A stretch of DNA of 45,373 nucleotides from Candidatus Chloroploca sp. Khr17 (GCF_004138165.1 NZ_RYFF01000043.1:1-45373); one strand, 5' to 3'. Counted from the stretch's first letter, positions 13,727 to 21,259 are shown. Numbers and translations are program-made. Notes: generated by a model not told the origin, from the sequence alone.

Positions 13727-15584
13727 ATTCCCGGTTGAGAAATAGCCCGGCCAGCAGCCCGCGCAGCAGGATCGTCCCGGCGCGGTGGGTGGTCAGGGCG
13801 GTCGCCTCCCGCTGCACGTCGGCCCAGGCCCGGCGCATTTTGACCACATCCACATAGCTGTTGGCCGGGGCTGCGTTCACAGCAGCCAGCGCGTCTGCCA
13901 CCTCGCCGGCGCTGGCCCGCAGCCGCCCAGCCAGGTCGGCGGATTGGCGGCCCCGCTTGCGGTTCAGCCGCACTTTGTCAGGCAGCAAGCCCGCCATGGA
14001 CGCCCGCATCATCCAGCGATCCCCGCCGTCTGGGCTGTCGAAGATGGGGTCAGGCACGGCGATAGTATAGGCCATCACCCGCTTGTCCAGGGTTGGATCC
14101 CGCACCTCCAGCCCGGCGGCTGCGCCCTGCCGCGCCCACAGGTCGCCCACCCGATCCGCACCAGGCTGAATGATGCCGCAGCGTTTGTCCCGGGGACTGC
14201 GCCAGATCTCCGGCAAATCAATGTCCTTGCCCATCGCTGCGATACGCCGCTGGGAGAGGTCCATACGCCGGGCAAAGTCGGGGCGGATGGCCGCGCCCGC
14301 CCAATCCTGGCTGCGAGCGCGCCACTGCATCAATGGACGCAGCGCCCACAGGGGCAGAATGCGGCGGATGCCTTCCTTCATGCCTCCATTCCGGAACGCC
14401 GCCAGATGCGAACGCAATTCGGGCGCGCCGGTCCAACTCACGGTCGCGTTGCCCCCCTGCCCAGTGAGGAGCACACCCAACCCCAGGGCTTGCGCCTGAT
14501 CCAGCAGGTCGGCGATCCAGAAGTAGTTGCTGGCGGCGTGGGCTGGTTCTGGCATCACCGCCAGGGTGCGGCGGATGCCCTGCATAGGCGTGACAGCCGC
14601 GCTGTCCAGGAGGATGTGATCCACATTCGCCCAGTGGGCCGCGGTGGCCGCGGCAAAGAGGGTCTCGTCGCCAAAGCCTTGGGGGCCGACGGTCTGGCTG
14701 GTGTCGTAGATGGGCACCGTGGTGAAGGCAGTGAGCCGTTTGCCCTGCTCGCCCAGGGCGCGGGCGGCCAGCGCAGTCACCGAGCCGGAATCCAGCCCAC
14801 CGCTGAGGGTGACGCCCACGGGCCGGTAGCTGCGCAGCCGGTCACGCACGGCCCGGTCGTAGATTTCCAGAAAGCCCTGCACGTAGTCGTCCCGGCTGGG
14901 CAGGCGCAGCTCAGGCGTCTCCTCCAGCCGCCAGTAGCGCCAGACCCGCGTGCCCTGGGGCATGACGGTCATAGCGTGGGCGGGGGGCAGGCGCTGGATG
15001 TCCAGGTCGATGGTCTGGGGGCCGTGGTAGGCGGGCCAGGAGATAAGCACCTGGGCCAGGTAGAGTTCGTTGAGCCGCCGCGGTGCGCCGATGGCGTAGA
15101 GGGCCTGGGGTGCCGAGGCAAAGGCGAACTGCTCGCCCTGCTGCCAGTAGACCAGGCTGGTATTGCCGTGGTGGTCGCGAGCCAGGAAGAGCTTGCGTTC
15201 GTCGGGATGCCAGACCGCGAAAGACCAGTCGCCCAGCAAGTGATCCGGGCATTCCTCGCCCCACTTGAGGTAGGCGCGCAGGATCAGATCGCTGTCGGGC
15301 GTGGTGGGGCGGTCGGTAGGAGGAATGGCGAAGTAGTCGCAAAGCTCGTCCCGGTTATCAATGCGCGCCTCTGCGGTGATCGCCAGGCGGGCATCGGCCA
15401 CCCAGCGCGGCAGCCGCTCGTACACGGCTTCCGGCGTGTTGAAGAGCAGGCGCTGGCCCAGGCCGCAGTGCGCGTCATGCCAGAGGCCGCCGCCGTCTGG
15501 TCCCCAGTGGGCCAGAGCCGCGTCCATGGCAGCCAGTTTCTCAGGCAGGGCGGATGCGCTCAAAGATCCAAAGATGCCGCTCAT
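13725..15584 (-). CDS. Asparagine synthetase-like cyclase of a RiPP cluster (lasso C-like)
   Basis: The 619-residue protein has an N-terminal class II glutaminase-like domain (to about 200) and an AMP-forming synthetase domain with the PP-loop SGGLDSGS near residue 260. Lasso cyclases use this fold to adenylate an Asp or Glu side chain and close a macrolactam with the core's N-terminus. The first residues are MSGIFGS: the catalytic Cys2 of true glutamine-dependent asparagine synthetases is Ser, which argues against ammonia transfer from glutamine and for a cyclase. It is the first gene of the cluster, 72 bases before the precursor gene. Confidence 0.85.
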   Translation of the reverse strand: MSGIFGSLSASALPEKLAAMDAALAHWGPDGGGLWHDAHCGLGQRLLFNTPEAVYERLPRWVADARLAITAEARIDNRDELCDYFAIPPTDRPTTPDSDLILRAYLKWGEECPDHLLGDWSFAVWHPDERKLFLARDHHGNTSLVYWQQGEQFAFASAPQALYAIGAPRRLNELYLAQVLISWPAYHGPQTIDLDIQRLPPAHAMTVMPQGTRVWRYWRLEETPELRLPSRDDYVQGFLEIYDRAVRDRLRSYRPVGVTLSGGLDSGSVTALAARALGEQGKRLTAFTTVPIYDTSQTVGPQGFGDETLFAAATAAHWANVDHILLDSAAVTPMQGIRRTLAVMPEPAHAASNYFWIADLLDQAQALGLGVLLTGQGGNATVSWTGAPELRSHLAAFRNGGMKEGIRRILPLWALRPLMQWRARSQDWAGAAIRPDFARRMDLSQRRIAAMGKDIDLPEIWRSPRDKRCGIIQPGADRVGDLWARQGAAAGLEVRDPTLDKRVMAYTIAVPDPIFDSPDGGDRWMMRASMAGLLPDKVRLNRKRGRQSADLAGRLRASAGEVADALAAVNAAPANSYVDVVKMRRAWADVQREATALTTHRAGTILLRGLLAGLFLNRE

Positions 15585-15693
15585 TGTTGTCCTGACGAGG
15601 CCTGATGAGAATACAAACTCGGTTCATGGGAATTGTTGGGGACGTCCATATATTATAGCGCATCTCTTCTCAATATGTGGCGGGCAAACAAGC

Positions 15694-15886
15694 AGGGCGA
15701 TTGCATCTTCGGTTCGTGGGGCCGCTCTGCTCGCGGATCGCGCTCATCCGCCCAGACCGTCGGCGTCAACGCCTCGGCTATCGCGTGCAAAGCCGACCTT
15801 CGTCGGCTGGATCAGGCCACGAAGGTGGCCTTTGCTGTCCATGAGCCGAGCCGTTCACGGCCACGGCAGGAAGATGCAATGGACCT
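15694..15886. mobile_element. Short element A, copy 2 (inverted relative to copy 1)
   Basis: AGGGCGATTGCATCTTC opens the copy and the degraded inverted end GAAGATGCAAT closes it. Most of the ~193 bases align with the reverse complement of 131-325, including GGCTGGATCAGGCCA and AGCCGAGCCGTT. Flanking CAAACAAGC/CAAGCAAGC may be a worn target duplication. It lies just upstream of the RiPP cyclase gene. Confidence 0.65.
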
Positions 15887-15992
15887 AGGCAAGCAAGCAA
15901 GCTTTGCGGGAAAAGTTCGGAGCGCAAAACAGGGCACCAGCGAGCAGGGGCCATGGGGCGCAGATACCAAGCCCTGTTATCCCGTCTCCTTC

Positions 15993-16093
15993 AAAATCCA
16001 TAGCCAACCCGGCGCAGCGACGACCGTAGCATTGAGCATACCCGTCATGCCGCCCTCACGACAGGGCAGCGAACAAAACGTCACTTTTCGCAT
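15993..16093. repeat. Dispersed repeat C, copy 1
   Basis: About 100 bases starting AAAATCCATAGCC align with 21353-21453, with scattered differences. Shared blocks include GGCGCAGCGAC, CCCGTCAT and ACAGGGC. No coding potential is evident. The second copy lies directly next to a fragment of the RiPP cyclase gene. Confidence 0.6.
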
Positions 16094-16119
16094 GAGCAAA
16101 GGGGCACCGCCAGGGCCAG

Positions 16120-16265
16120 GGCACCCCTTGCGGGTGCCCTGGCCCTGGCCCTGGCCCTGGCCCCTGCCGGGCCGGGGGCACCCGCAACGGGACGGGCACC
16201 CGCAACGGGACGGGCACCCGCAACGGGACGGGCACCCGCAACGGGACGGGCACCCGCAAGGGGGG
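16120..16265. repeat. GC-rich tandem repeats
   Basis: Repeated CTGGCC hexamers (about 16135-16165) are followed by about 4.7 copies of an 18-base unit GGGCACCCGCAACGGGAC (16176-16260). GGGCACCCGCAAG closes the array, and the inverted CTTGCGGGTGCCC occurs upstream near 16128. They lie just past the 3' end of the methyltransferase gene. Confidence 0.85.
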
Positions 16266-16268
16266 CCC

Positions 16269-16946
16269 CTACTGCATGCGTTTGTTCGCAAAAAGTCGCG
16301 ATGCTCGACCATCGCGATTCGAGTAGAGCGCAATGCCATTGCCCCACTGATCCGGGTACCGTCCTTTTTGGGCAAAAACACCTTGAGCGACAACGGTTTC
16401 GTGGCACGTAGGATTGTTGTAAATGATGACCAATTCCCGCTCGACCTCATGAACAGACCGCATCAGGGCCTGAACGACCGGTCGCATCACGCTTACGGGA
16501 AAGGGATTATACAAATAGACGATGTTGTACGCGTCATAACCGGAGAACATTGATGCATCACCATGGAATACGTTCACCCGCTCTGCGTTTAACCGTTTGA
16601 AATTTCGCGTGGCGATGGCGGCGATCGGTTCCGACAACTCGATGCCGTCCACGCGCACGAACGGGAAAGCAAGCATCGTTCGCAGTGCACTTCCCTTGCC
16701 GCACCCGATGTCAAGAATTGCATCCTTCGGCGTAATCTTCAAATCGGTCAAGATATGCTTGAGGTATTTGTTGCCAGAAGGAGAAGATCCAAATGCGGAA
16801 AGTGGATCAAGGCCTGCCTCTTCGGCGCGTAGCGTGGTCAAGAAATCCAACCCATAAAGCCTGTCGGCGAAGATCATGACGGCACGTGCCACGTTCGATG
16901 GAGTACATGATATAAGCTTCATATGCTGGTGTGAAATCTGTTCCAT
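16269..16946 (-). CDS. Class I SAM-dependent methyltransferase-like protein
   Basis: The 225-residue protein has the SAM-binding motif I ILDIGCGKGSALR around residue 77, then an acidic motif II position in DGIELS and NVFHGDAS, with YLYNPFP at motif IV. This is the class I methyltransferase fold; the text is closest to small Rossmann methyltransferases of uncharacterised target. It has no co-directional neighbour and ends beside tandem repeats. If the fold-back elements to its right are attC sites, this gene would sit just outside the array. Confidence 0.75.
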   Translation of the reverse strand: MEQISHQHMKLISCTPSNVARAVMIFADRLYGLDFLTTLRAEEAGLDPLSAFGSSPSGNKYLKHILTDLKITPKDAILDIGCGKGSALRTMLAFPFVRVDGIELSEPIAAIATRNFKRLNAERVNVFHGDASMFSGYDAYNIVYLYNPFPVSVMRPVVQALMRSVHEVERELVIIYNNPTCHETVVAQGVFAQKGRYPDQWGNGIALYSNRDGRASRLFANKRMQ

Positions 16947-17016
16947 TCATCGCGCAGTTGCGCCACATGTTCGCGGGTGATCCGTTCGATCGCCCGCAAC
17001 TCAAGATTGTACCATA

Positions 17017-17119
17017 CGCATTGCTGATGTGGGCCATCGAGAACGAGGCGCTCGTGCCACCCAACGCATGGCTGATGTGGGCCGGGCCGTCCGAGAACGA
17101 GGCGCTCGTGCCACCCAAC
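17017..17119. repeat. Two tandem ~50-bp units
   Basis: CGCATTGCTGATGTGGGCC...CCACCCAAC (17017-17065) is repeated with small changes at 17066-17119. Both units share GAGAACGAGGCGCTCGTGCC and end in ACCCAAC, the sequence that also starts fold-back element 1. Confidence 0.7.
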
Positions 17120-17357
17120 GGACACCGTTAGGTGCGCCGCTGGCGGGCGTGGTGAGGGCACAAGCGTCAACTGGCTGGACGCGCCAGCAAACTGCGAGGC
17201 GCCGCCCGATAGAACGAAATGCGTTGCTGGTCTACCAGAACGACGCTGGAGCAAAGGGAGCGACCAGGGGTCGGTAATAGGCGCTTGCGGTTTGCGGGGA
17301 ACTTGCGCCCAGGTCAAGAATGCGCCAGCGGCGTCAGGCTGCACAGCGATGTTCGGT
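17113..17357 (+). other. Fold-back element 1, attC-like
   Basis: The left box ACCCAAC (17113-17119) fits RYYYAAC. Fifteen bases later comes CGCCGCTGG. On the right, CCAGCGGCG is followed after 17 bases by GTTCGGT (17351-17357), which is complementary to the left box except at one position, although its fourth base departs from GTTRRRY. The same order and spacing are seen at 18059-18301 and 18735-18871. The 245-base length is above the usual attC range. Confidence 0.4.
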
Positions 17358-17388
17358 GGCAGGTTAAGTAGTTTTTCATAGATATTGC

Positions 17389-17733
17389 CTACTGTAGCGA
17401 TATCGCTACGAGTGTGGAGAGTTTTTGGAGTACTTCTGTGATAACTGATTGGGGTGATTGACAGGCAAATTGAGCATTCCGACTTCTCCAATCAAGGCTC
17501 TTGACTTGATCAGATAAAACAACACCGATTACTGGGAGATCTTTTGGTAACGCCACTTCAAATGGATACCCTTTGATTTGACTCGTAATTGGGCAGAAGA
17601 TAGCAAGACCGACCTTGCCATTATAACTGGATGGTGAGAGAACAATTGCTGGACGCCTGCCTGCGTGCTCTGAACCTGCTTGGGGATTGAAGGTGAGCCA
17701 AACAATATTGCCTCGATCCGGAACGTACGACAT
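17389..17733 (-). CDS. MazF/PemK-family toxin (mRNA endoribonuclease)
   Basis: The 114-residue protein has the PemK/MazF opening RGNIVWLTFNPQAGSEHAGRRPAIVLSP, of which the RG-x-V/I-W and GHE/SEHAGRRP positions are the RNA-binding and catalytic region, and a later DQVKSLDWRSR, also conserved. MazF toxins cut mRNA at short motifs and are neutralised by a MazE partner. ATG 17733 overlaps the MazE stop by one base (TAATG). An in-frame GTG six bases upstream is possible but unnecessary. Confidence 0.9.
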   Translation of the reverse strand: MSYVPDRGNIVWLTFNPQAGSEHAGRRPAIVLSPSSYNGKVGLAIFCPITSQIKGYPFEVALPKDLPVIGVVLSDQVKSLDWRSRNAQFACQSPQSVITEVLQKLSTLVAISLQ

Positions 17734-17975
17734 TACCACGCCTCATTTCCTTCTGGTCTCCCGGTGTTCTGTTCGCCGTGGAGATTGTCGTGAGTAATAT
17801 CGGCGAGCAATTCCTCAAGTGAATAGGTCGGAAGCGGGAGAGGCGCAATAACAAGTTTTCCTTCCACAAGCGAAATCTCGACTGGCGTCTCGTCGGTGAG
17901 GCCGATCTCTATCGCAAACGATTTAGGGATTCGAAGGGCAAGACTGTTGCCCCATTTTTGAACGCGGCTCTGCAT
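17733..17975 (-). CDS. MazE-family antitoxin (AbrB/SpoVT DNA-binding domain)
   Basis: The 80-residue protein begins MQSRVQKWGNSLALRIPKSF, a textbook SpoVT/AbrB swapped-hairpin domain, with a flexible acidic tail that would wrap the toxin. TAAGGAGGGG gives a strong ribosome site. As usual for MazE it should bind its own promoter, where a dyad overlaps the -10 box. It is the first gene of the MazEF pair lying between two attC-like elements. Confidence 0.9.
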   Translation of the reverse strand: MQSRVQKWGNSLALRIPKSFAIEIGLTDETPVEISLVEGKLVIAPLPLPTYSLEELLADITHDNLHGEQNTGRPEGNEAW

Positions 17976-17988
17976 AGCCCCTCCTTAT

Positions 17989-18029
17989 GTATATACAAAG
18001 AGTATACATTTGCTCTTTGATCTTGTCAA
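17989..18029 (-). promoter_or_regulatory. mazEF promoter with operator dyad
   Basis: On the minus strand TTGACA (18024-18029) and TATACT (18001-18006) are separated by exactly 17 bases, a near-ideal sigma-70 promoter. TGTATATACAAAGAGTATACA (17989-18009 with plus-strand reading) forms a dyad over the -10 box and is the likely MazE site. Confidence 0.8.
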
Positions 18030-18058
18030 GTAATTGCACGATGCGTACATGTGCTGCC

Positions 18059-18301
18059 GCCGAACGCCGGCGCTTCAGCTGCGCCGCTGGCGGGCGTGTG
18101 AAGCGACCCTGGCCGCGAGAGAGACGAGCGCCAGCAAACTGCGAGGCGGTGCCCGGTGGATCGAGTGTCACCTGGAGCGCCAGGACGACGCAGAGGAAAT
18201 GCGGCGCTGTCGAGGTCGGTAATAGCCGACCGTAGTTTGCGGGTAAAACGAGTCCAGGTTAGGGCCGCGCCAGCGGCGTCAGATGCACAGCGAGGTTGGA
18301 C
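18059..18301 (+). other. Fold-back element 2, attC-like
   Basis: Left box GCCGAAC (18059-18065), 16 bases, CGCCGCTGG; right side CCAGCGGCG, 16 bases, GTTGGAC (18295-18301), which matches the R' consensus GTTRRRY. Interior arms GCAAACT and AGTTTGC also pair. It lies just upstream of the mazEF promoter and before a group of tiny ORFs. Confidence 0.45.
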
Positions 18302-18343
18302 AGCTGCCGCGCTGCTCACGGCGTTGTTGTCAGGGCAGGGCGC

Positions 18344-18466
18344 ATGGAACCTTTCTTCCAGACTCCTGGCTACTTCGGCAGCGGATGTGACGAGTTTCTC
18401 TGCGGATTGATCCTGGTCGCGCTCATCTTAACCATAGTGATCGTGCTATATTGGCAACGCTTCTAG
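18344..18466 (+). CDS. Possible 40-residue membrane peptide
   Basis: An ATG-initiated ORF whose C-terminal half, starting LCGLILVALILTIVIVLY, is a clear single membrane helix ending in a basic tail (WQRF). The ribosome site is weak (CAGGGCAGG). Two further small hydrophobic ORFs follow at 3- and 14-base gaps. No family is recognised; it could be a cassette-borne small membrane protein or chance. Confidence 0.35.
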   Translation: MEPFFQTPGYFGSGCDEFLCGLILVALILTIVIVLYWQRF

Positions 18467-18469
18467 GGT

Positions 18470-18583
18470 ATGGCTCAGGCCGACGCAGCGCTGATGCTCG
18501 CGCTCCTCCGAATCGTGCTTGGCGGGAGTTGCGCCTTGGCATGGGTCTCATTTATCAACGGTGTTTCGCACCTTGGCGCATGA
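18470..18583 (+). CDS. Possible 37-residue hydrophobic peptide
   Basis: The ORF starts three bases after the preceding stop and encodes ALMLALLRIVLGG and further hydrophobic residues. It lacks a strong ribosome site of its own and might be read by coupling. No homology is recognised. Confidence 0.3.
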   Translation: MAQADAALMLALLRIVLGGSCALAWVSFINGVSHLGA

Positions 18584-18597
18584 GCGGGTAGGTGGAT

Positions 18598-18726
18598 ATG
18601 CGCACGGGGCGAGGCTTTGGGAAGTCACCTACGATGATCGATGATGAAATCTGGTACGGTTTCTTTCTGGGGAGCGGCGTACTTGGTGGGTTGGCGGGCT
18701 CAGCGCTGACGGCGCGCTTGTGCTAG
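18598..18726 (+). CDS. Possible 42-residue glycine-rich hydrophobic peptide
   Basis: AGGTGG precedes the ATG. The C-terminal half, FFLGSGVLGGLAGSALTA, has small-residue spacing typical of a membrane helix. It ends nine bases before fold-back element 3. No family is recognised. Confidence 0.35.
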   Translation: MRTGRGFGKSPTMIDDEIWYGFFLGSGVLGGLAGSALTARLC

Positions 18727-18734
18727 AGCAAGCC

Positions 18735-18871
18735 GCCGAACGGATAGCTGTCACCTGCGCCGCTGGCGGCATTTCTAGATCGGGATCACGCACAAGCTGC
18801 ACCAACATTTCAAAAGCGCGCCCAGGTTTCGCGCTGCGCCAGCGGCGTCCGTGGGCAAGACGTGGTTGAGC
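18735..18871 (+). other. Fold-back element 3, attC-like
   Basis: Left box GCCGAAC (18735-18741), 16 bases, CGCCGCTGG; right side CCAGCGGCG, 17 bases, GTTGAGC (18865-18871), matching GTTRRRY. At 137 bases it is within the size range of known long attC sites. It is the third element in the same orientation within 1.8 kb. Confidence 0.45.
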
Positions 18872-18935
18872 AACGGCAGAACACCGTAGCTGAGGGCAGA
18901 TCGCTGGGGTATGCTGAGAATTTTGCAACGCCCCC

Positions 18936-18964
18936 TTGACAACACGATAAATTCAATATATACT
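18936..18964 (+). promoter_or_regulatory. Promoter of the Rrf2 operon
   Basis: TTGACA (18936-18941) and TATACT (18959-18964) are separated by 17 bases. The -10 box is embedded in an AT-rich dyad (ACTAGCTATAGT, 18962-18973) that could be the binding site of the Rrf2 protein. A similar AT-rich patch with AGTTTA lies at 19457-19476 before the second gene. Confidence 0.75.
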
Positions 18965-18997
18965 AGCTATAGTTTAGGAACTGAACTTGGGAGATCG

Positions 18998-19426
18998 ATG
19001 AGCTATTCCCTGGCCTTTTCACAGGCAATCGTGACCGTCCTCTTTGTCGCCGACAAAGTCGAACAAGGGCACTTCGACTTTGTCCCCACCAAAGAACTGG
19101 CCGGCGCGCTGAATATTGCCTGGCCAACGGCTGTGAAGCTGCTGGGCAACCTCGCCAGATCCGGGATTATCGAAACCCGAGAGGGTGCCCGAGGTGGCGT
19201 ACGCCTAGCCGTGGCGCCAGATACGGTCACGCTCCTCGATGTGTTTCATGCCATTGAATCGGGCAAACTGCTGTTTCGCCATGACCTGGATCTACGGGTC
19301 ACCGGCACCAAACCCAGCCGCGCCCAGGCTGCCATGCTAACGATCCTGAATGACGCCGAGGCGGCGATGAAGCAGCGTCTGGCACAAACGACGATCGCCG
19401 ACCTCTTGGCGGAGATCAACGCATAA
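18998..19426 (+). CDS. Rrf2-family transcriptional regulator
   Basis: The 142-residue protein has an N-terminal winged helix resembling Rrf2 (FVPTKELAGALNIAWPTAVKLLGNLARSGIIETREGARGG in outline, here given only as its diagnostic pieces TKELAGALNI and SGIIETREGARGG). No CxxxxxC cluster of IscR-type Fe-S regulators is present, so it probably senses something other than Fe-S status. ATG 18998 follows GGGAG. It stands at the head of a plus-strand group with two membrane proteins and a methyltransferase and likely controls them. Confidence 0.8.
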   Translation: MSYSLAFSQAIVTVLFVADKVEQGHFDFVPTKELAGALNIAWPTAVKLLGNLARSGIIETREGARGGVRLAVAPDTVTLLDVFHAIESGKLLFRHDLDLRVTGTKPSRAQAAMLTILNDAEAAMKQRLAQTTIADLLAEINA

Positions 19427-19511
19427 GTCCTTTTTTTTGCGGATAACTATATATTATATATATACAGTTTAATATTTAGGTAGTGATCAGTCAACACAAG
19501 GAGCGCAAGTC

Positions 19512-19925
19512 ATGCGGAAATTCACGGTACTCTTACAGGTCATCGGCGTCGTACAAATCGTGCTGGGCGTGCTGTATCTATTTGTCCCACTCCAATTTGT
19601 GTCGCTGCTGGGGCATTCCCTCCCGCCGGCGGACATCGCCTATCCGCTGGGCATGCTGGCAGCCCGGTTCCTAGCCTATGGCGTCGGGATGTTTGTGATT
19701 GCCCGCGCACCGGAACAGCACCGGTTCTGGATAACGAACATGATCTTTATTCAAGCGGTGGATCTGGCAGTCGGCCTGTTCTATACCGCAACCGGCGTGG
19801 TCGGGATCGCGCTTTCAGGCTTGCCAATGTTCAACGCCACGCTGTTCATCATCCTGCTCACGCTGTGGCGACCGAAGGTTTCCCCATCGTCACTGGGGTC
19901 GAGCAACCTGGAACTGGGCGCTTAG
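19512..19925 (+). CDS. Four-helix membrane protein of unknown function
   Basis: The 137-residue protein has four predicted membrane helices (about residues 5-30, 43-65, 73-95 and 100-120), in the style of DoxX/DUF4345-type small membrane proteins; no catalytic residues are evident. An AAGGAGCGCAAGTC site precedes the ATG. It is probably co-regulated with the Rrf2 gene, 85 bases upstream. Confidence 0.65.
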   Translation: MRKFTVLLQVIGVVQIVLGVLYLFVPLQFVSLLGHSLPPADIAYPLGMLAARFLAYGVGMFVIARAPEQHRFWITNMIFIQAVDLAVGLFYTATGVVGIALSGLPMFNATLFIILLTLWRPKVSPSSLGSSNLELGA

Positions 19926-20029
19926 TGCCCTACGCCGACGCGCCGTTCCGTGTGTGGGGCGGCGCTTGTCTCACTTCAGCCTGATTTGTCGATCACTTTT
20001 ACGCACAGCGTAAAATCTGGAGAGTCGTG

Positions 20030-20596
20030 ATGCTAATGAAGGTGCATTATCAGGTGCTACGAATATCTACATGGCGAAATGTGTTCATTCTGCTGGCGAT
20101 CTTCATCGGGATGAATCTGTTCTTGATGTACTCTGCATTCAGTCCAATGATGATCCTCCAGGGCTATTCAGGGGGAGCAGGCATCTTGGACATAGATTGG
20201 CTCTATACCGCTGATCATGCCTATGCCGTCTTGACCGCCTATGGACAAGCCGGGCGAAGCTATTACCTCTCTGTCTTTTCGGTTGTAGATCTGTTTACGC
20301 CGATCCTAATGAATCTGTTTCTAGCCATGTCAATCTCAATGGTCTTTGGGCGCGCCTTTCCTGCGGATCATCCGCTGCTCAAGCTTAACCTTCTCCCCTT
20401 TGTCGCAATGGCTGGGGATTATCTCGAAAATATTCTGATTGTGGTGTTGATCCTGGCCTATCCAGCCCGACTGGATGGTCTGGCTACGGCTGCATCGCTC
20501 TTTACCGCCATCAAATTCGTTTTCACCATCATCAGTGTACTCTGTATCGTCGCCGGTCTCACCATCTGGCGCTGGCCCAGGGAGGCATCCATATGA
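20030..20596 (+). CDS. Multi-pass membrane protein of unknown function
   Basis: The 188-residue protein has about four membrane helices (residues 17-38, 83-105, 120-143 and 152-178), with an extracytoplasmic loop between the first two. I do not recognise a family. GGAGAG lies five bases before ATG 20030; a GTG three bases upstream and an ATG six bases downstream are alternatives. Its stop overlaps the next start (ATGA), so it is coupled to the methyltransferase. Confidence 0.65.
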   Translation: MLMKVHYQVLRISTWRNVFILLAIFIGMNLFLMYSAFSPMMILQGYSGGAGILDIDWLYTADHAYAVLTAYGQAGRSYYLSVFSVVDLFTPILMNLFLAMSISMVFGRAFPADHPLLKLNLLPFVAMAGDYLENILIVVLILAYPARLDGLATAASLFTAIKFVFTIISVLCIVAGLTIWRWPREASI

Positions 20597-21231
20597 GCCA
20601 CGCACGCTTTTTCCGCTACATCCAGGACGCACCTTGGTACGCGGACTTCTTACAGCCCGTACTGGATGAATTAAAGTCCTTGCCGCCCGGCGCGACGGTA
20701 TTGGATATGGGAACCGGTGCGGGCAAGCTGATTGCCATGGGCCAGGCCCTGCCCGACGTACAATGGGAAGGTGCGGATGTGGATGCTGCCATGCTAGCGG
20801 AGGCGCGCAAACGACCGGCACTCCGCCACACTGCATTGCATCACTTATCTGCCGGCAGTACGCTGCCCTTCACCGATGCGCGCTATGAAGCCGTCACGTT
20901 TTGTTCTGTGCTGTTCCTCCTGTCCGACCCTATGCCATTGTTGGAAGAAACCTGGCGGGTGCTACGCCCACACGGCTTCATTGTCGCGCTGACGCCATCC
21001 GGCAGCGGCCAATCAAGGCCAATTCTGAGGAACCAAATTGGCTGGCGCTTCCACAACTGGACCTGGTTCGTCTGGAGACAGATGACCGCTGCTGCGGGTC
21101 AACGTTGGGGGCAGCAGGCGCCCTTGGCCGCATTTGCTCGACGGCACGGCGCTACCTACCAGAAGCAAGCGGTGTTTCACGAAATGGCAACCATTGAAAT
21201 GGTATTCTACGGTGAGAGAATGCCAGTCTGA
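20593..21231 (+). CDS. Class I SAM-dependent methyltransferase (UbiE/Methyltransf_11 type)
   Basis: The 212-residue protein has motif I VLDMGTGAGKLI near residue 37, an acidic DVDAAMLAEA loop that binds the SAM ribose, and SVLFLLSDPMPLLEETWRVL in the core. It should methylate a small molecule or lipid. Coupling to two membrane proteins under an Rrf2 regulator suggests membrane or lipid modification, but that is inference. Confidence 0.85.
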   Translation: MSHARFFRYIQDAPWYADFLQPVLDELKSLPPGATVLDMGTGAGKLIAMGQALPDVQWEGADVDAAMLAEARKRPALRHTALHHLSAGSTLPFTDARYEAVTFCSVLFLLSDPMPLLEETWRVLRPHGFIVALTPSGSGQSRPILRNQIGWRFHNWTWFVWRQMTAAAGQRWGQQAPLAAFARRHGATYQKQAVFHEMATIEMVFYGERMPV

Positions 21232-21259
21232 ATGTGACAATGTAAGCAAACCAGGAAAC

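Larger units (their letters stand above)
15585..16268. other. Gene-free region with repeats
   Basis: This stretch between the cyclase start and the methyltransferase end holds element A copy 2 (15694-15886), a second dispersed repeat (15993-16093) and GC-rich tandem repeats (16120-16260). The promoter of the RiPP cluster should lie between 15585 and about 15690, where TATATTATAG-like text is seen near 15647-15656, but no clear -35 box is evident. No protein-coding gene is supported; long antisense frames are repeat artefacts. Confidence 0.5.

Noticed and set aside
13785-15605. A 606-residue frame on the plus strand across the cyclase gene
   Set aside because: It is an antisense by-product of GC-rich codons; the minus strand encodes a full asparagine-synthetase-like protein with its motifs.
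16120-16265. CRISPR array
   Set aside because: The units are 18 bases, directly adjacent without spacers, and no cas gene is near.
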